The notes beneath the pieces were generated by a model that was not told where the DNA came from, searched no databases, and was given only the letters and a program-made list of their open reading frames with translations. The position numbers and the translations under genes are program-made. A stretch of DNA of 64,000 nt from contig NC_049903.1 in NCBI RefSeq assembly GCF_001411555.2, positions 21,991,048 to 22,055,047 of the forward strand, in the 5' to 3' direction. Positions 1-9,574 of this stretch are shown here, piece after piece. This DNA is from Juglans regia. Taxonomy: Eukaryota; Streptophyta; Magnoliopsida; Fagales; Juglandaceae. Position 1 is the first letter of the stretch. Each line of letters begins with the position of its first letter.

Positions 1-190
1 CCTTATTAGAACTCTCCCAAATCTTCTGAAATATTCTAAACATTATCCTCAAATAACCATATCTAAATCTGACTTAATTAAGGGAAATATTAAAAATAAA
101 ATAGAGTCCTAATATAACTAGGAAAGTGGTGTTTCCTAGCTGTAACTTTCGTGCACTAGATCTCCCAAACGTTTGCAATTAAATCGCACA
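1..190. other. Left flank, unassigned
   Basis: AT-rich sequence outside the first LTR. I recognise no gene or repeat. It is the only non-element sequence flanking copy A1 on this side. Its last five bases (GCACA) are not repeated after the right LTR of A1, so A1 has no target-site duplication. Confidence 0.4.
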
Positions 191-1098
191 TGATATGACC
201 CCGCGGGAAAGGAATCCCTTGAACCCACAGTCAATTTGAAAACTCCCCAAGAAAGCCAAAATCAAGTCAAGGATGGAGAACCTAGACCCGATGAGAACTC
301 GTTTCAAGAACCTAGATTATATTAAAATCTAGACCCGTTGAAGAACCCGTCTCAAGAACCCAGATTACAAAGGAGGAACGCCACAAAGGTTGTGATTTAC
401 CTTTGATAAGTTCAAAAGTTCAATTAAGAACAAGAGGAGTAAAACTCAACTCACAATGAATAAATTCATCAAATTTCATAAATTTCATAATCTGATTAAA
501 ATGAGGCTACATAGAGTATTTAAAGGAAAACCTAATGAAACCCTAGCCAAAATAAACCCCCATCTTCCAAAAGTACCCCTGGATGAACAGTGCCGAGGCT
601 ACAGTGCCGAGCTACAGTAACTCGGCTACAGTAACCCTAACCCTAGTTCAATAAAATAATAACTTTCCCAACATGCCCTTGCATAAGCCCCCTTAAGTGC
701 TTCCCATAATAAACTCAATTATTCTAAACAAATAAAATAAGTTCTTTAAATTAATTAAATAAGTTGAAACCCTTCAAGAGCCCAAGCTTTTAAGTCTTGT
801 CATTGCCATCTTTCATAGCTGATCAAATGAATTAAAACTGGATCTTCATCCTTCAAGCCCCATCTTGAATGTTGGGCTCTTGCTAAACTTGTCCCAAGTG
901 GATTGCATCAATCATTGTATTGTCTCCTTGATCTTCTTGGCCCATCTGGAAGTTGTAAATGATCTTTAAGACTAGGCTCATCTTGGTTCCCATCATTCAA
1001 GTGGATTGCATCAATCATTGCATTGTCTCCTAGATCTTCTTGGCCCATCTGGAAGTTGTAAATGATCTTTAAGACTAGGCTAATCTTGGTTCCCATCA
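191..1098 (-). repeat. 3' LTR of A1
   Basis: Direct repeat of 4415-5323, starting TGATATGA and ending CCCATCA on the plus strand. It differs from the other LTR at scattered positions (for example GACCCC for GAACCC at its outer end), so the insertion is not brand new. It contains an internal 103-bp tandem duplication at its inner end. Confidence 0.9.
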
Positions 1099-1100
1099 TT
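895..1100 (-). repeat. 103-bp tandem duplication at LTR edge
   Basis: Two head-to-tail copies, 895-997 and 998-1100, each starting CAAGTGGATTGC and ending TTCCCATCATT. The unit runs two bases (TT) past the LTR terminus into the polypurine-tract side. The same double structure is present in the other A1 LTR (5120-5325) and in both B1 LTRs, but not in the LTRs of E4. Confidence 0.9.
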
Positions 1101-3506
1101 CCCCCTCTCCTCAAAAGGATTCGACCTCGAATCTCCACCTGGATCAAAAGGAAAGTGGTTAGTACCATTGAAAATAGTAGAAATATGATACTTACCTGGA
1201 AGATCCATTAGATATGCATTTTCATTAATTTGTTCAAAAATTTGGACTAGTCCATCCAAGTTACCCATATCATCAACTGGTGAAAATTTAGTAGTAGCAT
1301 GAACATTCCAATCATATGTAAACTCAATGAATGGCAAAGAATACTCCCACAAATGTTCATAAAGCACATCTAAAGTCTTCCTCGAACCAAAATGACCACT
1401 CCAATATGCAAACTCAATGAATGGCAAATAATACTCCCGCAAACGTTCATGCAACAAGTCAATGAATGGCAAATGATACTCCCATAAACGTTCATGCAAC
1501 ATTTCTGAAATCTTATTTTCACCAGAATGACCACTCCAATTATATGCAAAATTAATGAAATACAAATGATACTCCTGCAAACGTTCGTGTAACACGTCTT
1601 TGAAAGGCAAATGATATTTCCATAAACGTTCATGCAACACAACAAAAGTCTTCCTTACACCATGGTTACCCAACAAACCAGCATGTCCATCACACACAAT
1701 CAACTTACGCATAAAACTAGTAGGCACACAAAATCTATTCATTCTAAACAAGTACCAATCTAGTTTATAGAACTTACCAAAAGATGCATTCTCACATGTT
1801 CCATACACACTAGCAAAATCATCATTATTAGCATGCAATTCCTTATCATATTCAAATCTCAACAATTTCGCATCTAAAATGAAGACAAGGACATACCTTC
1901 TTGCTAAAGCATCAACCACAAAATTTTTCATACCTTGTGTGTATTTGAATACATGAGGAAAAGTCTCAATACAATCCTCCCGCTTAGTATGCATTCTAGT
2001 CAACAACTTACCTTGTCCCTTTAAGTGTGTCAATGACTCTTGTTTTTCCAAGAAAGGTCGATTAAGAATTGTCGCACCTGGCATAAAATCAATGTAGTGC
2101 TCTATCTCCCTAAAAGGTGGCAATCCACAAAAGACACCACTAGGAAACATGACCTCATATCCCTGCAACAAAGAGACAACAATACTAGGCAAACATACGT
2201 CAAGTCCGTTAGGATTAAGACTCGCCTTAGCACAAAAACTCACTTTTCTCTTTGTTTTTCTCTCACTTTCTTCACACTCTCTTTTCTTTCCACTCTGTTT
2301 TTCTTTTTCACTCTCTTTTTCATAATTACTTTTCAACTCATTCTCTCTTTTGCTTAAGGTTTTAGTCTCACCCTCTTCTTTTTTCTCTCTCATTTTTCTG
2401 TCTTTCTCCATTTCGGTCTCACTGTTTCTTTTCTTCTCAATCTCACCTTCACTCTTTCTTTTCAGCACAATCTCACTTTCACTGTCACCTTCACTCTTAC
2501 TATTAAGCTCATTCTCACTTTTTCTTGAGGTTTCAGCCTCACCCAAATCTTTTCCCTTTGGTGGTTCGGTCTTCTCCTTTGCTACAACTTGATCATTTTT
2601 GTCCCACTTTGGTTTCCAAGAAGTACTAGAAACCGAAGTATACCTTGATGTACCCTTTCCTTTTAGCCGTCTCTCCACCTTCATAGCCATGTGCACTATG
2701 TCCTCTACCTCCTCATAATGTTGCAACTCAACTACATTGGCTATCTCCCTATTCAACCCCCTCAAAAATCTTTTCATTATGGCCTCCCGATCCTCCACTA
2801 CATTAGCCCGAATCATAGCCACCTCCATCTCCTTATGGTAGTCCTCTACACTCCTAGACCCCTGTATAAGATTTTGTAATTTTTTGTAGAGGTCTCTATA
2901 GTAGTGGCTAGGTACAAATCTCCGCCTCATGATAGCTTTCAACTCTCTCCATGTTTCTACAGGCCTCTCAAAATTCCTCCTCCTATTGGATACTAATTGA
3001 TCCCACCAAATAATCGCATAATCAATGAACTCAATTACAGCCAACTTCATCTTTTTCTCCTCAGAGTAATTATGACAATCAAACACTAACTCTATTCTTT
3101 TCTCCCACTCTAAATAAACTTCAGGGTCAGTTCTACCTTGGAATGATGATATTTTCATTTTGATGCTTCCAAGGTTCTTATCTACTCTATCTCGACCCCC
3201 TGAGTTTGCCCTAAGGCCTCTTCCATGCCTAACTCTTCTATGTCTACCCAATCCAACTTCAGATGTTAGCACTTCCTCATCCTCACCATACTCTCCATTC
3301 TCATACCCATTCTTAATATTAGGCTCATGTCGCCTCCTATCTTTCTCTGCTTGCAGATTTCTAACCATTGCTTCTTGATTATCCATGCTATTCCTCACTT
3401 CACCTAACACCAAGTTCAACCGCTCAAACTCATGTTGCATGGCATGCAACACAAAGGATGAGTTATCTACTCGCCCCCTTGGTGATGAGCTACTCCGATG
3501 AGACAT
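1080..3506 (-). CDS. Gag with residual Pol polyprotein of non-autonomous element A1
   Basis: An open frame of 808 codons, counted from the ATG at 3504-3506 (Met-Ser-His-Arg); upstream in-frame codons are not ATG. Residues 18-55 look like a coiled coil. Residues 115-285 are a Ty3-type Gag core (retrotrans_gag), with [17 protein letters not shown] and a Trp-Trp pair at 167-168. Residues 320-425 are Lys/Glu/Ser-rich repeats. There is no CCHC knuckle and no protease. Residues 437-485 match the start of reverse transcriptase and join directly to the end of RNase H (488-540). About 605-620 is half of the integrase zinc finger (H608, H615). Residues 622-735 are LHERLWEYHLPFI-type repeats, followed by an integrase C-terminal tail. 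The frame stops six codons inside the LTR. No break is visible, unlike B1. Translation of the pol remnants is uncertain. Confidence 0.75.
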   Translation of the reverse strand: MSHRSSSSPRGRVDNSSFVLHAMQHEFERLNLVLGEVRNSMDNQEAMVRNLQAEKDRRRHEPNIKNGYENGEYGEDEEVLTSEVGLGRHRRVRHGRGLRANSGGRDRVDKNLGSIKMKISSFQGRTDPEVYLEWEKRIELVFDCHNYSEEKKMKLAVIEFIDYAIIWWDQLVSNRRRNFERPVETWRELKAIMRRRFVPSHYYRDLYKKLQNLIQGSRSVEDYHKEMEVAMIRANVVEDREAIMKRFLRGLNREIANVVELQHYEEVEDIVHMAMKVERRLKGKGTSRYTSVSSTSWKPKWDKNDQVVAKEKTEPPKGKDLGEAETSRKSENELNSKSEGDSESEIVLKRKSEGEIEKKRNSETEMEKDRKMREKKEEGETKTLSKRENELKSNYEKESEKEKQSGKKRECEESERKTKRKVSFCAKASLNPNGLDVCLPSIVVSLLQGYEVMFPSGVFCGLPPFREIEHYIDFMPGATILNRPFLEKQESLTHLKGQGKLLTRMHTKREDCIETFPHVFKYTQGMKNFVVDALARRYVLVFILDAKLLRFEYDKELHANNDDFASVYGTCENASFGKFYKLDWYLFRMNRFCVPTSFMRKLIVCDGHAGLLGNHGVRKTFVVLHERLWKYHLPFKDVLHERLQEYHLYFINFAYNWSGHSGENKISEMLHERLWEYHLPFIDLLHERLREYYLPFIEFAYWSGHFGSRKTLDVLYEHLWEYSLPFIEFTYDWNVHATTKFSPVDDMGNLDGLVQIFEQINENAYLMDLPGKYHISTIFNGTNHFPFDPGGDSRSNPFEERGNDGNQD
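1322..1640 (-). repeat. Degenerate 45-bp coding repeats replacing the integrase core
   Basis: Repeated blocks contain GTTCATGCAAC and AATGAATGGCAAATGATACT on the plus strand, spaced about 45 bp. They encode variants of VLHERLWEYHLPFID, with longer interludes reading FAYNWSGH. In the autonomous relative the two halves of this unit lie about 490 bp apart, at the zinc-finger end (LHEHFFW) and after the DDE core ([12 protein letters not shown]). Confidence 0.8.
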
Positions 3507-3966
3507 TACAAGGTGCTGCACAGAAGAATGTTAGTGGTAAAAAAGAAAACCTCACACACTCCCTTACGTGTTTCAACTCGAATAATGACACTCTACTCGT
3601 GTTTCACTCTTAATGGCTTTTTCCCGATAATAGTCTCACACTCTCTTGCCTTTTACCTCAATAGTTTTTCCACTCAAGTTCTTTTAGAACTAAATGAACT
3701 CAATCAAGACAAGGCAACCTTGTTTTATCCCAACTAGTAATTAGATTCAGGAAACAAGAACAAGAGAAACATGAAGGAATAAAAATGACACGAGAATCAA
3801 TGAAGTTATACGAATGAAAGAGTAGCAATAAGACAAGATACCAACTTGAGTGATGTATGCAGCAGCCCCTTTGATGATAAGGTTCAATCAACAAATTTCT
3901 TTCTTTCTCATTGTTGTAACTATGTAGCAACTTTGAATATGCTACCTTCTCTTCTCTTCAACTTCT

Positions 3967-4078
3967 TCTTTTTTTTTTTTTTTGGAATTTTCTTTTCTTT
4001 TCTTTTCTTTTCCTTTCCTTTCTTTTCTTTTCTTTTCTTTTCCTTTCCTTTCTTTTCTTTTCTTTTCTTTTCTTTTCT
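3967..4078 (-). repeat. (TTTTC)n microsatellite in leader
   Basis: A T-run followed by TTTTC/CTTTC pentamers, which read (GAAAA)n in the element RNA. The same microsatellite occurs at the same place in every copy of the family, but with different length, including between copies A and B. Confidence 0.9.
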
Positions 4079-4390
4079 CTAATTCATCCACAAACAGCAA
4101 TATTCAATTGTGAAAACCAACCAATTGAATTCAAACACACAAACATGGACAATGAAATAGAAAAGAATCAATGGAACGACACTCCAAGCAATTGACAAAC
4201 TTAGAGATGCAGGAAACCCTAGAATTTTGAAACCCTAGGTGATGCAAATTTCAGCCAAACCCAAAACCTTAAGAATTTCGGCAGCCTACTTTTTATTTCA
4301 ATTTTTTTTTTTTTTGGCAACCCTAGAACAATGAAGCCCTAAAATTAAATTTAAGGATACTAAAATTAAAAGATAGAATCAGACCTGATT

Positions 4391-4412
4391 GGAAACCTTG
4401 CTCTGAATACCA
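4391..4412 (-). other. Primer-binding site with one inserted base (A1)
   Basis: In element orientation the site reads TGGTATTCAGAGCAAGG, two bases inside the LTR. Intact relatives read TGGTATCAGAGCAAGG, which fits the 3' end of plant initiator-Met tRNA with one mismatch. The extra T lies seven bases into the pairing region. The same insertion is in B1 (18751-18772). Confidence 0.8.
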
Positions 4413-4414
4413 AA

Positions 4415-5323
4415 TGATATGAACCCGCGGGAAAGGAATCCCTTGAACCCACAGTCAATTTGAAAACTCCCCAAGAAAGCCAAAATCAAGTCAAGGATGG
4501 AGAACCTAGACCCGATGAGAACTCGTTTCAAGAACCTAGATTATATTAAAATCTAGACCCATTGAAGAACCCGTCTCAAGAACCCAGATTACAAAGGAGG
4601 AACGCCACAAAGGTTGTGATTTACCTTTGATAAGTTCAAAAGTTCAATTAAGAACAAGAGGAGTAAAACTCAACTTACAATGAATAAATTCATCAAATTT
4701 CATAAATTTCATGATCTGATTAAAATGAGGCTACATAGAGTATTTAAAGGAAAACCTAATGAAACCCTAGCCAAAATAAACCCCCATCTTCCAAAAGTAC
4801 TCCTGGATGAACAGTGCCGAGGCTACAGTGCCGAGACTACAGTAACTCGGCTACAGTAACCCTAACCCTAGTTCAATAAAATAATAACTTTTCCAACATG
4901 CCCTTGCATAAGCCCCCTTAAGTGCTTCCCATAATAAACTCAATTATTCTAAACAAATAAAATAAGTTCTTTAAATGAATTAAATAAGTTGAAACCCTTC
5001 AAGAGCCCAAGCCTTTAAGTCTTGTCATTGCCATCTTTCATAGCTGATCAAATGAATTAAAACTGGATCTTCATCCTTCAAGCCCCATCTTGAATGTTGG
5101 GCTCTTACTAAACTTGTCCCAAGTGGATTGCATCAATCATTGCATTGTCTCCTTGATCTTCTTGGCCCATCTGGAAGTTGTAAATGATCTTTAAGACTAG
5201 GCTAATCTTGGTTCCCATCATTCAAGTGGATTGCATCAATCATTGCATTGTCTCCTTGATTTTCTTGGCCCATCTGGAAGTTGTAAATGATCTTTAAGAC
5301 TAGGCTAATCTTGGTTCCCATCA
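4415..5323 (-). repeat. 5' LTR of A1
   Basis: Direct repeat of 191-1098. It includes the 103-bp tandem duplication (5120-5222 and 5223-5325), a TTTAAATA TATA-like box in element orientation near 4740, repeated GGCTACAGT motifs and a telobox-like AACCCTAACCCTAG. Confidence 0.9.
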
Positions 5324-5573
5324 TTGGGTTACTGTAGCTGAGTACTGTAGCACGGCACTGTAGCCGCGGCACCGTTCATCCAGGGGCAATTTTGGAAGAT
5401 GGGGGTTTATTTTGGCTAGGGTTTCATTAGGTTTTGCTTTAAATACTCTATGTAGCCTCATTCTAATCAGATTATGAAGTTTATGAAATTTGATGAATTT
5501 ATTCATTGTGAGTTGAGTTTTACTCCTCTTGTTCTTAATTGAACTTTTGAACTTATCAAAGGTAAATCACAAC
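5324..5573 (+). repeat. Inverted LTR fragment
   Basis: A plus-oriented piece of the same LTR family, from GGGTTACTGTAG to GGTAAATCACAAC. It abuts the outer end of the A1 5' LTR and is inverted relative to about 4617-4860. The two LTR ends are missing. It breaks at CACAAC into an internal coding fragment instead of continuing CTTTGTGG. Confidence 0.85.
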
Positions 5574-5767
5574 CGGCCGAAACATCAAAAGAAAGAGAGA
5601 GAGAAAAAGAAAATAGAGAGGTGGTTGAGAGTCAAGCAAAAAGAGTGGGGGCAGAAGAGGAAAAAGAAAGGGAGATTTTAGAGAGAAATAGAAAGACAAA
5701 AGTGAGTTTTTATGCTAAGGCGAGTCTTAATCCTAATGAACTTGACGTATGTTTGCCTAGTATTGTT
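5574..5767 (+). pseudogene. Gag-Pol scrap (charged linker to RT start)
   Basis: In plus-strand frame it reads a Lys/Glu-rich stretch, then KVSFYAKASLNPNELDVCLP, which matches the linker just before reverse transcriptase in the neighbouring elements. It is 194 bp long and has no start or end. It is fused directly to the inverted LTR fragment, and unrelated sequence begins after TAGTATTGTT. It is a rearranged relic. Confidence 0.75.
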
Positions 5768-6256
5768 CACATTTGAATTGCACGATAAGGCTGAACGTTT
5801 TGAAACGTCAGTAGTGCAGGTGTGTCAACTTCAAGCTTGCTTTCGACCTTTATTCATCCAGTATATTTCAAAATTCGAAACATAAAATTTGTATATATTT
5901 GTCTTGAAGTTCCATAGTATCTTGAATCATCTCAATCGGAGCTCATATGAGAGAGTTATTCCCATATTATGAAGCGATGTCAAAACTGTCCAGAACCGCC
6001 AAATTAACTTCGTTTTGTATTTTACGACTCCATTTGCTTCCTAAATAAAAATATAATAATAATAAGTATATTTAGGCACCAAATAAGTATAAAAGGCTAA
6101 ACATTAAGGGAGAAAAATATGACACTATGCATTCTCATCAACAATAAACAACAGAAACAAAGCATTTTGGAGAATAAGAATAACCTTATTGCTGCAACCA
6201 CTACCTTTGATGGAATTTTATGCCTTTGAGAAATGTTGATCACGTTCAAAACCTAC
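5768..6256. other. Unassigned intergenic sequence
   Basis: AT-rich sequence without open frames of note. Its start (CACATTTGAATTGCACG) marks the edge of retroelement-derived DNA. Nothing further is recognised. Confidence 0.4.
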
Positions 6257-7300
6257 AGCTGCCCGTTGGTCGCACTGTTTATCCATGTTCCAACCCGAGA
6301 ATCTAGGTATACCCGGACCAGGACCTGAGTTTCTAACACGGGTCAAAACCCAGACCAGGTTAGCCTGGGTTAGACTTGGGCCGGAACCCGGATGAATCCG
6401 AGTTTTTAAAAACTCAGATTTTTTTTTTGCATATAGAAATGTAAAGTTGGTCCTTGGGAACTCGAAAAGAGTCTTGGGAGTTGGGAAAAAGCAATTAAAA
6501 CACACAAAGCCCCATCTCTATCATCTGCTGCTGCACTGAAAAGGGATTGCAAGCAGAAGCTGCATAACCCAAAGCCACGTTATCTGCTGCACTGAAAAGG
6601 GAGACGTAAGGACTTGTCTCATGTTTGCATTTCTATCGTTGTTGTCTTTCACCTTTGTCAAATTCTTTCCCGACATCCACTTCTTTGTCGCTATCAATGT
6701 AGAAGATGTGATCCGAGATTGAGTTCTTCATCTTCCTGTCTTAGATCCTTGACTCTGCAAAACTCGTACACATTAAAAAACCTTTCAACGGGTTGATTAG
6801 AGTTTGAACTCTGAGAATGGGTGAGAGATATGGGGTCGAGGGCATGGAAGAGAGACTGAAGAATGAGATTCAGTTGCAAAGAGTCGTTGGTCTCTGCCAT
6901 TGTTGATGAACTTGAGGTTCCAATGATAAGGGAGACGAAATGCTTTTATTGGTGTTTTAATGGAGGAAACGAACGACCTAAGTCGAGAGAAGGAAGATAG
7001 AAACATGTACGTGGTTTCTGTGTTTGTTTAAAATTTTGAACTAACGCGGAAGGTCTAGAATTGCTTTTTGTTTGCGGATTGAATGCACAAGGAAAAGAAA
7101 TCCGGGTACTGGATTTAAAACCGGGTTCCAGATTTAAAACCAGGTTCCGGATTTCAAACCCGCTATCTGGCCCAGATGTATCTGGGTATTGTTATGCGAG
7201 TACCGGCCCGGATTTAATCTTGGCCGAAACCCATAACCGGAACTCTGTTATTCGGGTTCCATACCGGGCCTGGATAAACAGCCTTACCCGTTGGGCAGAG
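6257..7300. mobile_element. Putative non-autonomous TIR transposon with gene-like cargo
   Basis: The two ends are imperfect inverted repeats. Left is CTGCCC...CTGTTTATCCA...AACCCGA. The reverse complement of the right end reads CTGCCC...CTGTTTATCCA...GAACCCGA. The subterminal zones (6290-6410 and 7090-7260) are packed with ACCCGG/CCGGGT motifs, as often seen in plant hAT-like elements. The core (about 6490-7060) is less AT-rich and has short minus-strand frames (starts near 6900 and 7006) preceded by leader-like sequence, which suggests a captured gene piece. No clear 8-bp duplication was found and no transposase is present. The family assignment is tentative. Confidence 0.4.
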
Positions 7301-7668
7301 CACCAGAAAGTAAGACACTAAAATGTAGATATGACATAAGACAAGTTGTCACTATATATTTAAAAATTCAATTCAAGAGGCATGAAAAATGTGATATAAA
7401 CAAACTCTAATAACATTAACAATTGCATGAACAATTTTGTTCATCTACCCATAACATAACACAATACTATTAATAGAAAAAGATGTAAAAGCAACATCAA
7501 AACTGGATTAAAATAATAACATTCAATTATCTTCCAAAGATGTCTATGAAATCAACAAATGTTAACAACAACAAAGCACACATAAAAAATGAAATTACAT
7601 AACGCCAATGAAAAATTACAACTCAGCAAAGCAACTAATCAAGCTCTAATGCACAAGCTAGTCACTAA
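7301..7668. other. Unassigned AT-rich sequence
   Basis: No gene or repeat recognised. It ends at the outer edge of the copy X LTR, where the last five bases are ACTAA. The opposite end of X is lost, so this cannot be tested as a TSD. Confidence 0.4.
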
Positions 7669-8389
7669 TGATATGAACCCGCGGGAACGGAATCCCTTAA
7701 ACCTACAATCAATTTGAAAACTCTCCAAGAAAGCCAAAATCAAGTCAATGGATGGAGAACCTAGACCCGATGAGAACTCGTTTCAAGAACCTAGATTATA
7801 TTAAAATCTAGACCCGTTGAAGAACCCGTCTCAAGAACCCAGATTACAAAGGAAGAACGCCACAAAGGTTGTGATTTACCTTTGATAAATTCAAAAGTTC
7901 AATTAAGAACAAGAGGAGTAAAACTCAACTCACAATGAATAAATTCATCAATTTCATAAACTTCATAAACTGATTAGAATGAGGCTACATAGAGTATTTA
8001 AAGCAAAACCTAATGAAACCCTAGCCAAAATAAATCGCCATCTTCCAAAAGTGCCCCTGGATGAACAGTGCCGCGGCTATAGTGCCGCGCTACAGTAACT
8101 CGGCTAAAGTAACCCTAACCCTAGTTCAATAAAATAATAACTTTTCCAACATGCCCTTACATAGGCATAAACCCAATTATTCTAAGCAAATAAAATAGCT
8201 CCTTGAAATTAATTAAATAAATTGAAAGCTTTCAAATGCCCAAAGCCTATAAGTCATGTTGTTGCCCTTTCCATAGCTTATGAAATGAATCAAAGTATAA
8301 TCTTCATCGTTTAAGCCCTTGAACTTGTATTTGGTCCATCTGGAACTTGCAACATATCTTTAAGACTAGGCCCACATTGGTTCCCATCA
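7669..8389 (-). repeat. 3' LTR of X
   Basis: A 721-bp LTR beginning TGATATGAACCCGCGGG and ending GGTTCCCATCA. It is shorter than the E4 LTR (806 bp), with losses in the middle (ACATAGGCATAAACCC instead of the longer GCATAGGCCCCCTTAAGTGC version). It lacks the 103-bp duplication. Confidence 0.85.
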
Positions 8390-8792
8390 TTCCCCCTCTC
8401 CTCAAAAGGATTCGACCTCGAATCTCCACCTGGATCAAATGGAAAAATGTTAGTAACATTATCATTGATTTCATATGCATTGTCATTAATTTGTTCAAGA
8501 ATTTGAGAACATCCATCCAAGCTACTCCTGTTGTCAATAGATAAAAACATTAAATCTAAAGGAGTAAATAGATTAAGTCTCTTTTCATCTTAGACCAACA
8601 TAAATGTTCATGCAAAATGTCTAATATTTTCTTGACACCAGAATGACTACTCCAAATATATGCAAACTCAATGAAGGGCAAATGATAGTCCCATAAACGT
8701 TCATGCAACAGGTCAATGTATGGCAAATGATACTCCCACAAACGTTCCTGAAACACATATAAAGCTTTTTTTACAACACAATGACCACTCCA

Positions 8793-9556
8793 TGATATGA
8801 ACCCGTGGGAATGAATTCCCTTGAACCCACAATCAATTTGAAAACTCCTCAAGAAAGCCAAAATCAAGTCAAGGATGGAGAATCTAGACCCGATGAGAAC
8901 TCGTTTCAAGAACCTAGATTATATTAAAATCTAGACCCGTTGAAGAACCCGTCTCAAGAACCCAGATTACAAAGGAGGAACGCCACAAAGGTTGTGATTT
9001 ACCTTTGATAAGTTCAAGAGTTCAATCAAGAACAAGAGGAGAAAACTCAACTCACAAATAAAATTCAATATTGTCTAACTCTCAAATGAGGCTACAAAGA
9101 GTTTTTAAAGCCAAATCTAATCAAAACCCTAGCCAAAATAATGCCCCTTTTACCCAAAATTACCCTTGATGAACAGTAGCAGCTACAGTACGCGCGGCTA
9201 CAGTAACCGGCCTTCCCAAAAACATAGTTCAAAAGAAATAAGACATGTGAGTCAAGCATCTTCAAGCCCACTTATTCTAAACTAATAAAATAAATCATTT
9301 AACCAAATTGGAAGCCTCCAATAACAATAGGCCGTATCTTTAAGTCATGCCTTCCATAGCTTGAATAAAGTGGATCAAAACTGGTTCTTCTTCTTTCAGA
9401 CCCATCTTCAATGTTGGGCTCTTGCTGGCTTCATCCCAGGTGGATTGCACCAATCCTTGCATTGCTTCCTTGATCTTCTTGGCCCTTGATCTTGTAATTG
9501 GCCCATCTGGAACTTGCAAAGGATCTTTAAGAGTAGGCCCACCTTGGTTCCTATCA
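8793..9556 (-). mobile_element. Solo LTR of the CRM-like family, TSD CTCCA
   Basis: Starts TGATATGAACCCGTGGGAATG and ends GGTTCCTATCA, which is the LTR type of the element at 46.8-53.1 kb, with a 71-bp internal deletion after CAGTAACC. It is flanked by CTCCA on both sides (8788-8792 and 9557-9561) and interrupts the interior of X at ACCACTCCA/ATTATATG. This is a clean solo LTR, left by LTR-LTR recombination after insertion. Confidence 0.9.
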
Positions 9557-9574
9557 CTCCAATTATATGAAAAT

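Larger units (their letters stand above)
3507..4414 (-). other. 5' leader of A1
   Basis: Non-coding leader between the Gag start and the right LTR. From the Gag end it holds a segment conserved in all copies, a polypyrimidine stretch with a (TTTTC)n microsatellite, a T-run near 4300, and the primer site at 4391-4412. It has many short ATGs and no plausible gene. Confidence 0.7.
191..5323 (-). mobile_element. Non-autonomous Ty3/gypsy element, copy A1
   Basis: The element reads on the minus strand. The LTRs are 191-1098 and 4415-5323 and end TGATGGG...CATATCA in element orientation. A primer site lies next to the right LTR and a polypurine tract next to the left LTR (1099-1113 on the plus strand, pyrimidine-rich). 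The interior is only about 3.3 kb, against about 4.6 kb remaining in the related element at 46.8-53.1 kb. It codes Gag plus fragments of Pol. No TSD is seen: 5' of the left LTR is GCACA, and after the right LTR is TTGGG leading into an inverted LTR scrap. The right side was therefore rearranged after insertion. Confidence 0.85.

Noticed and set aside
640..655. Interstitial telomere
   Set aside because: Only two telomere-like units, repeated in every LTR of the family. It is an LTR motif, not a telomere relic.
2040..2592. Plus-strand Ser/Phe/Leu-rich frames opposite Gag-Pol
   Set aside because: They mirror the Lys/Glu-rich linker (polypurine coding strand). They recur in each element copy and have no independent signal.
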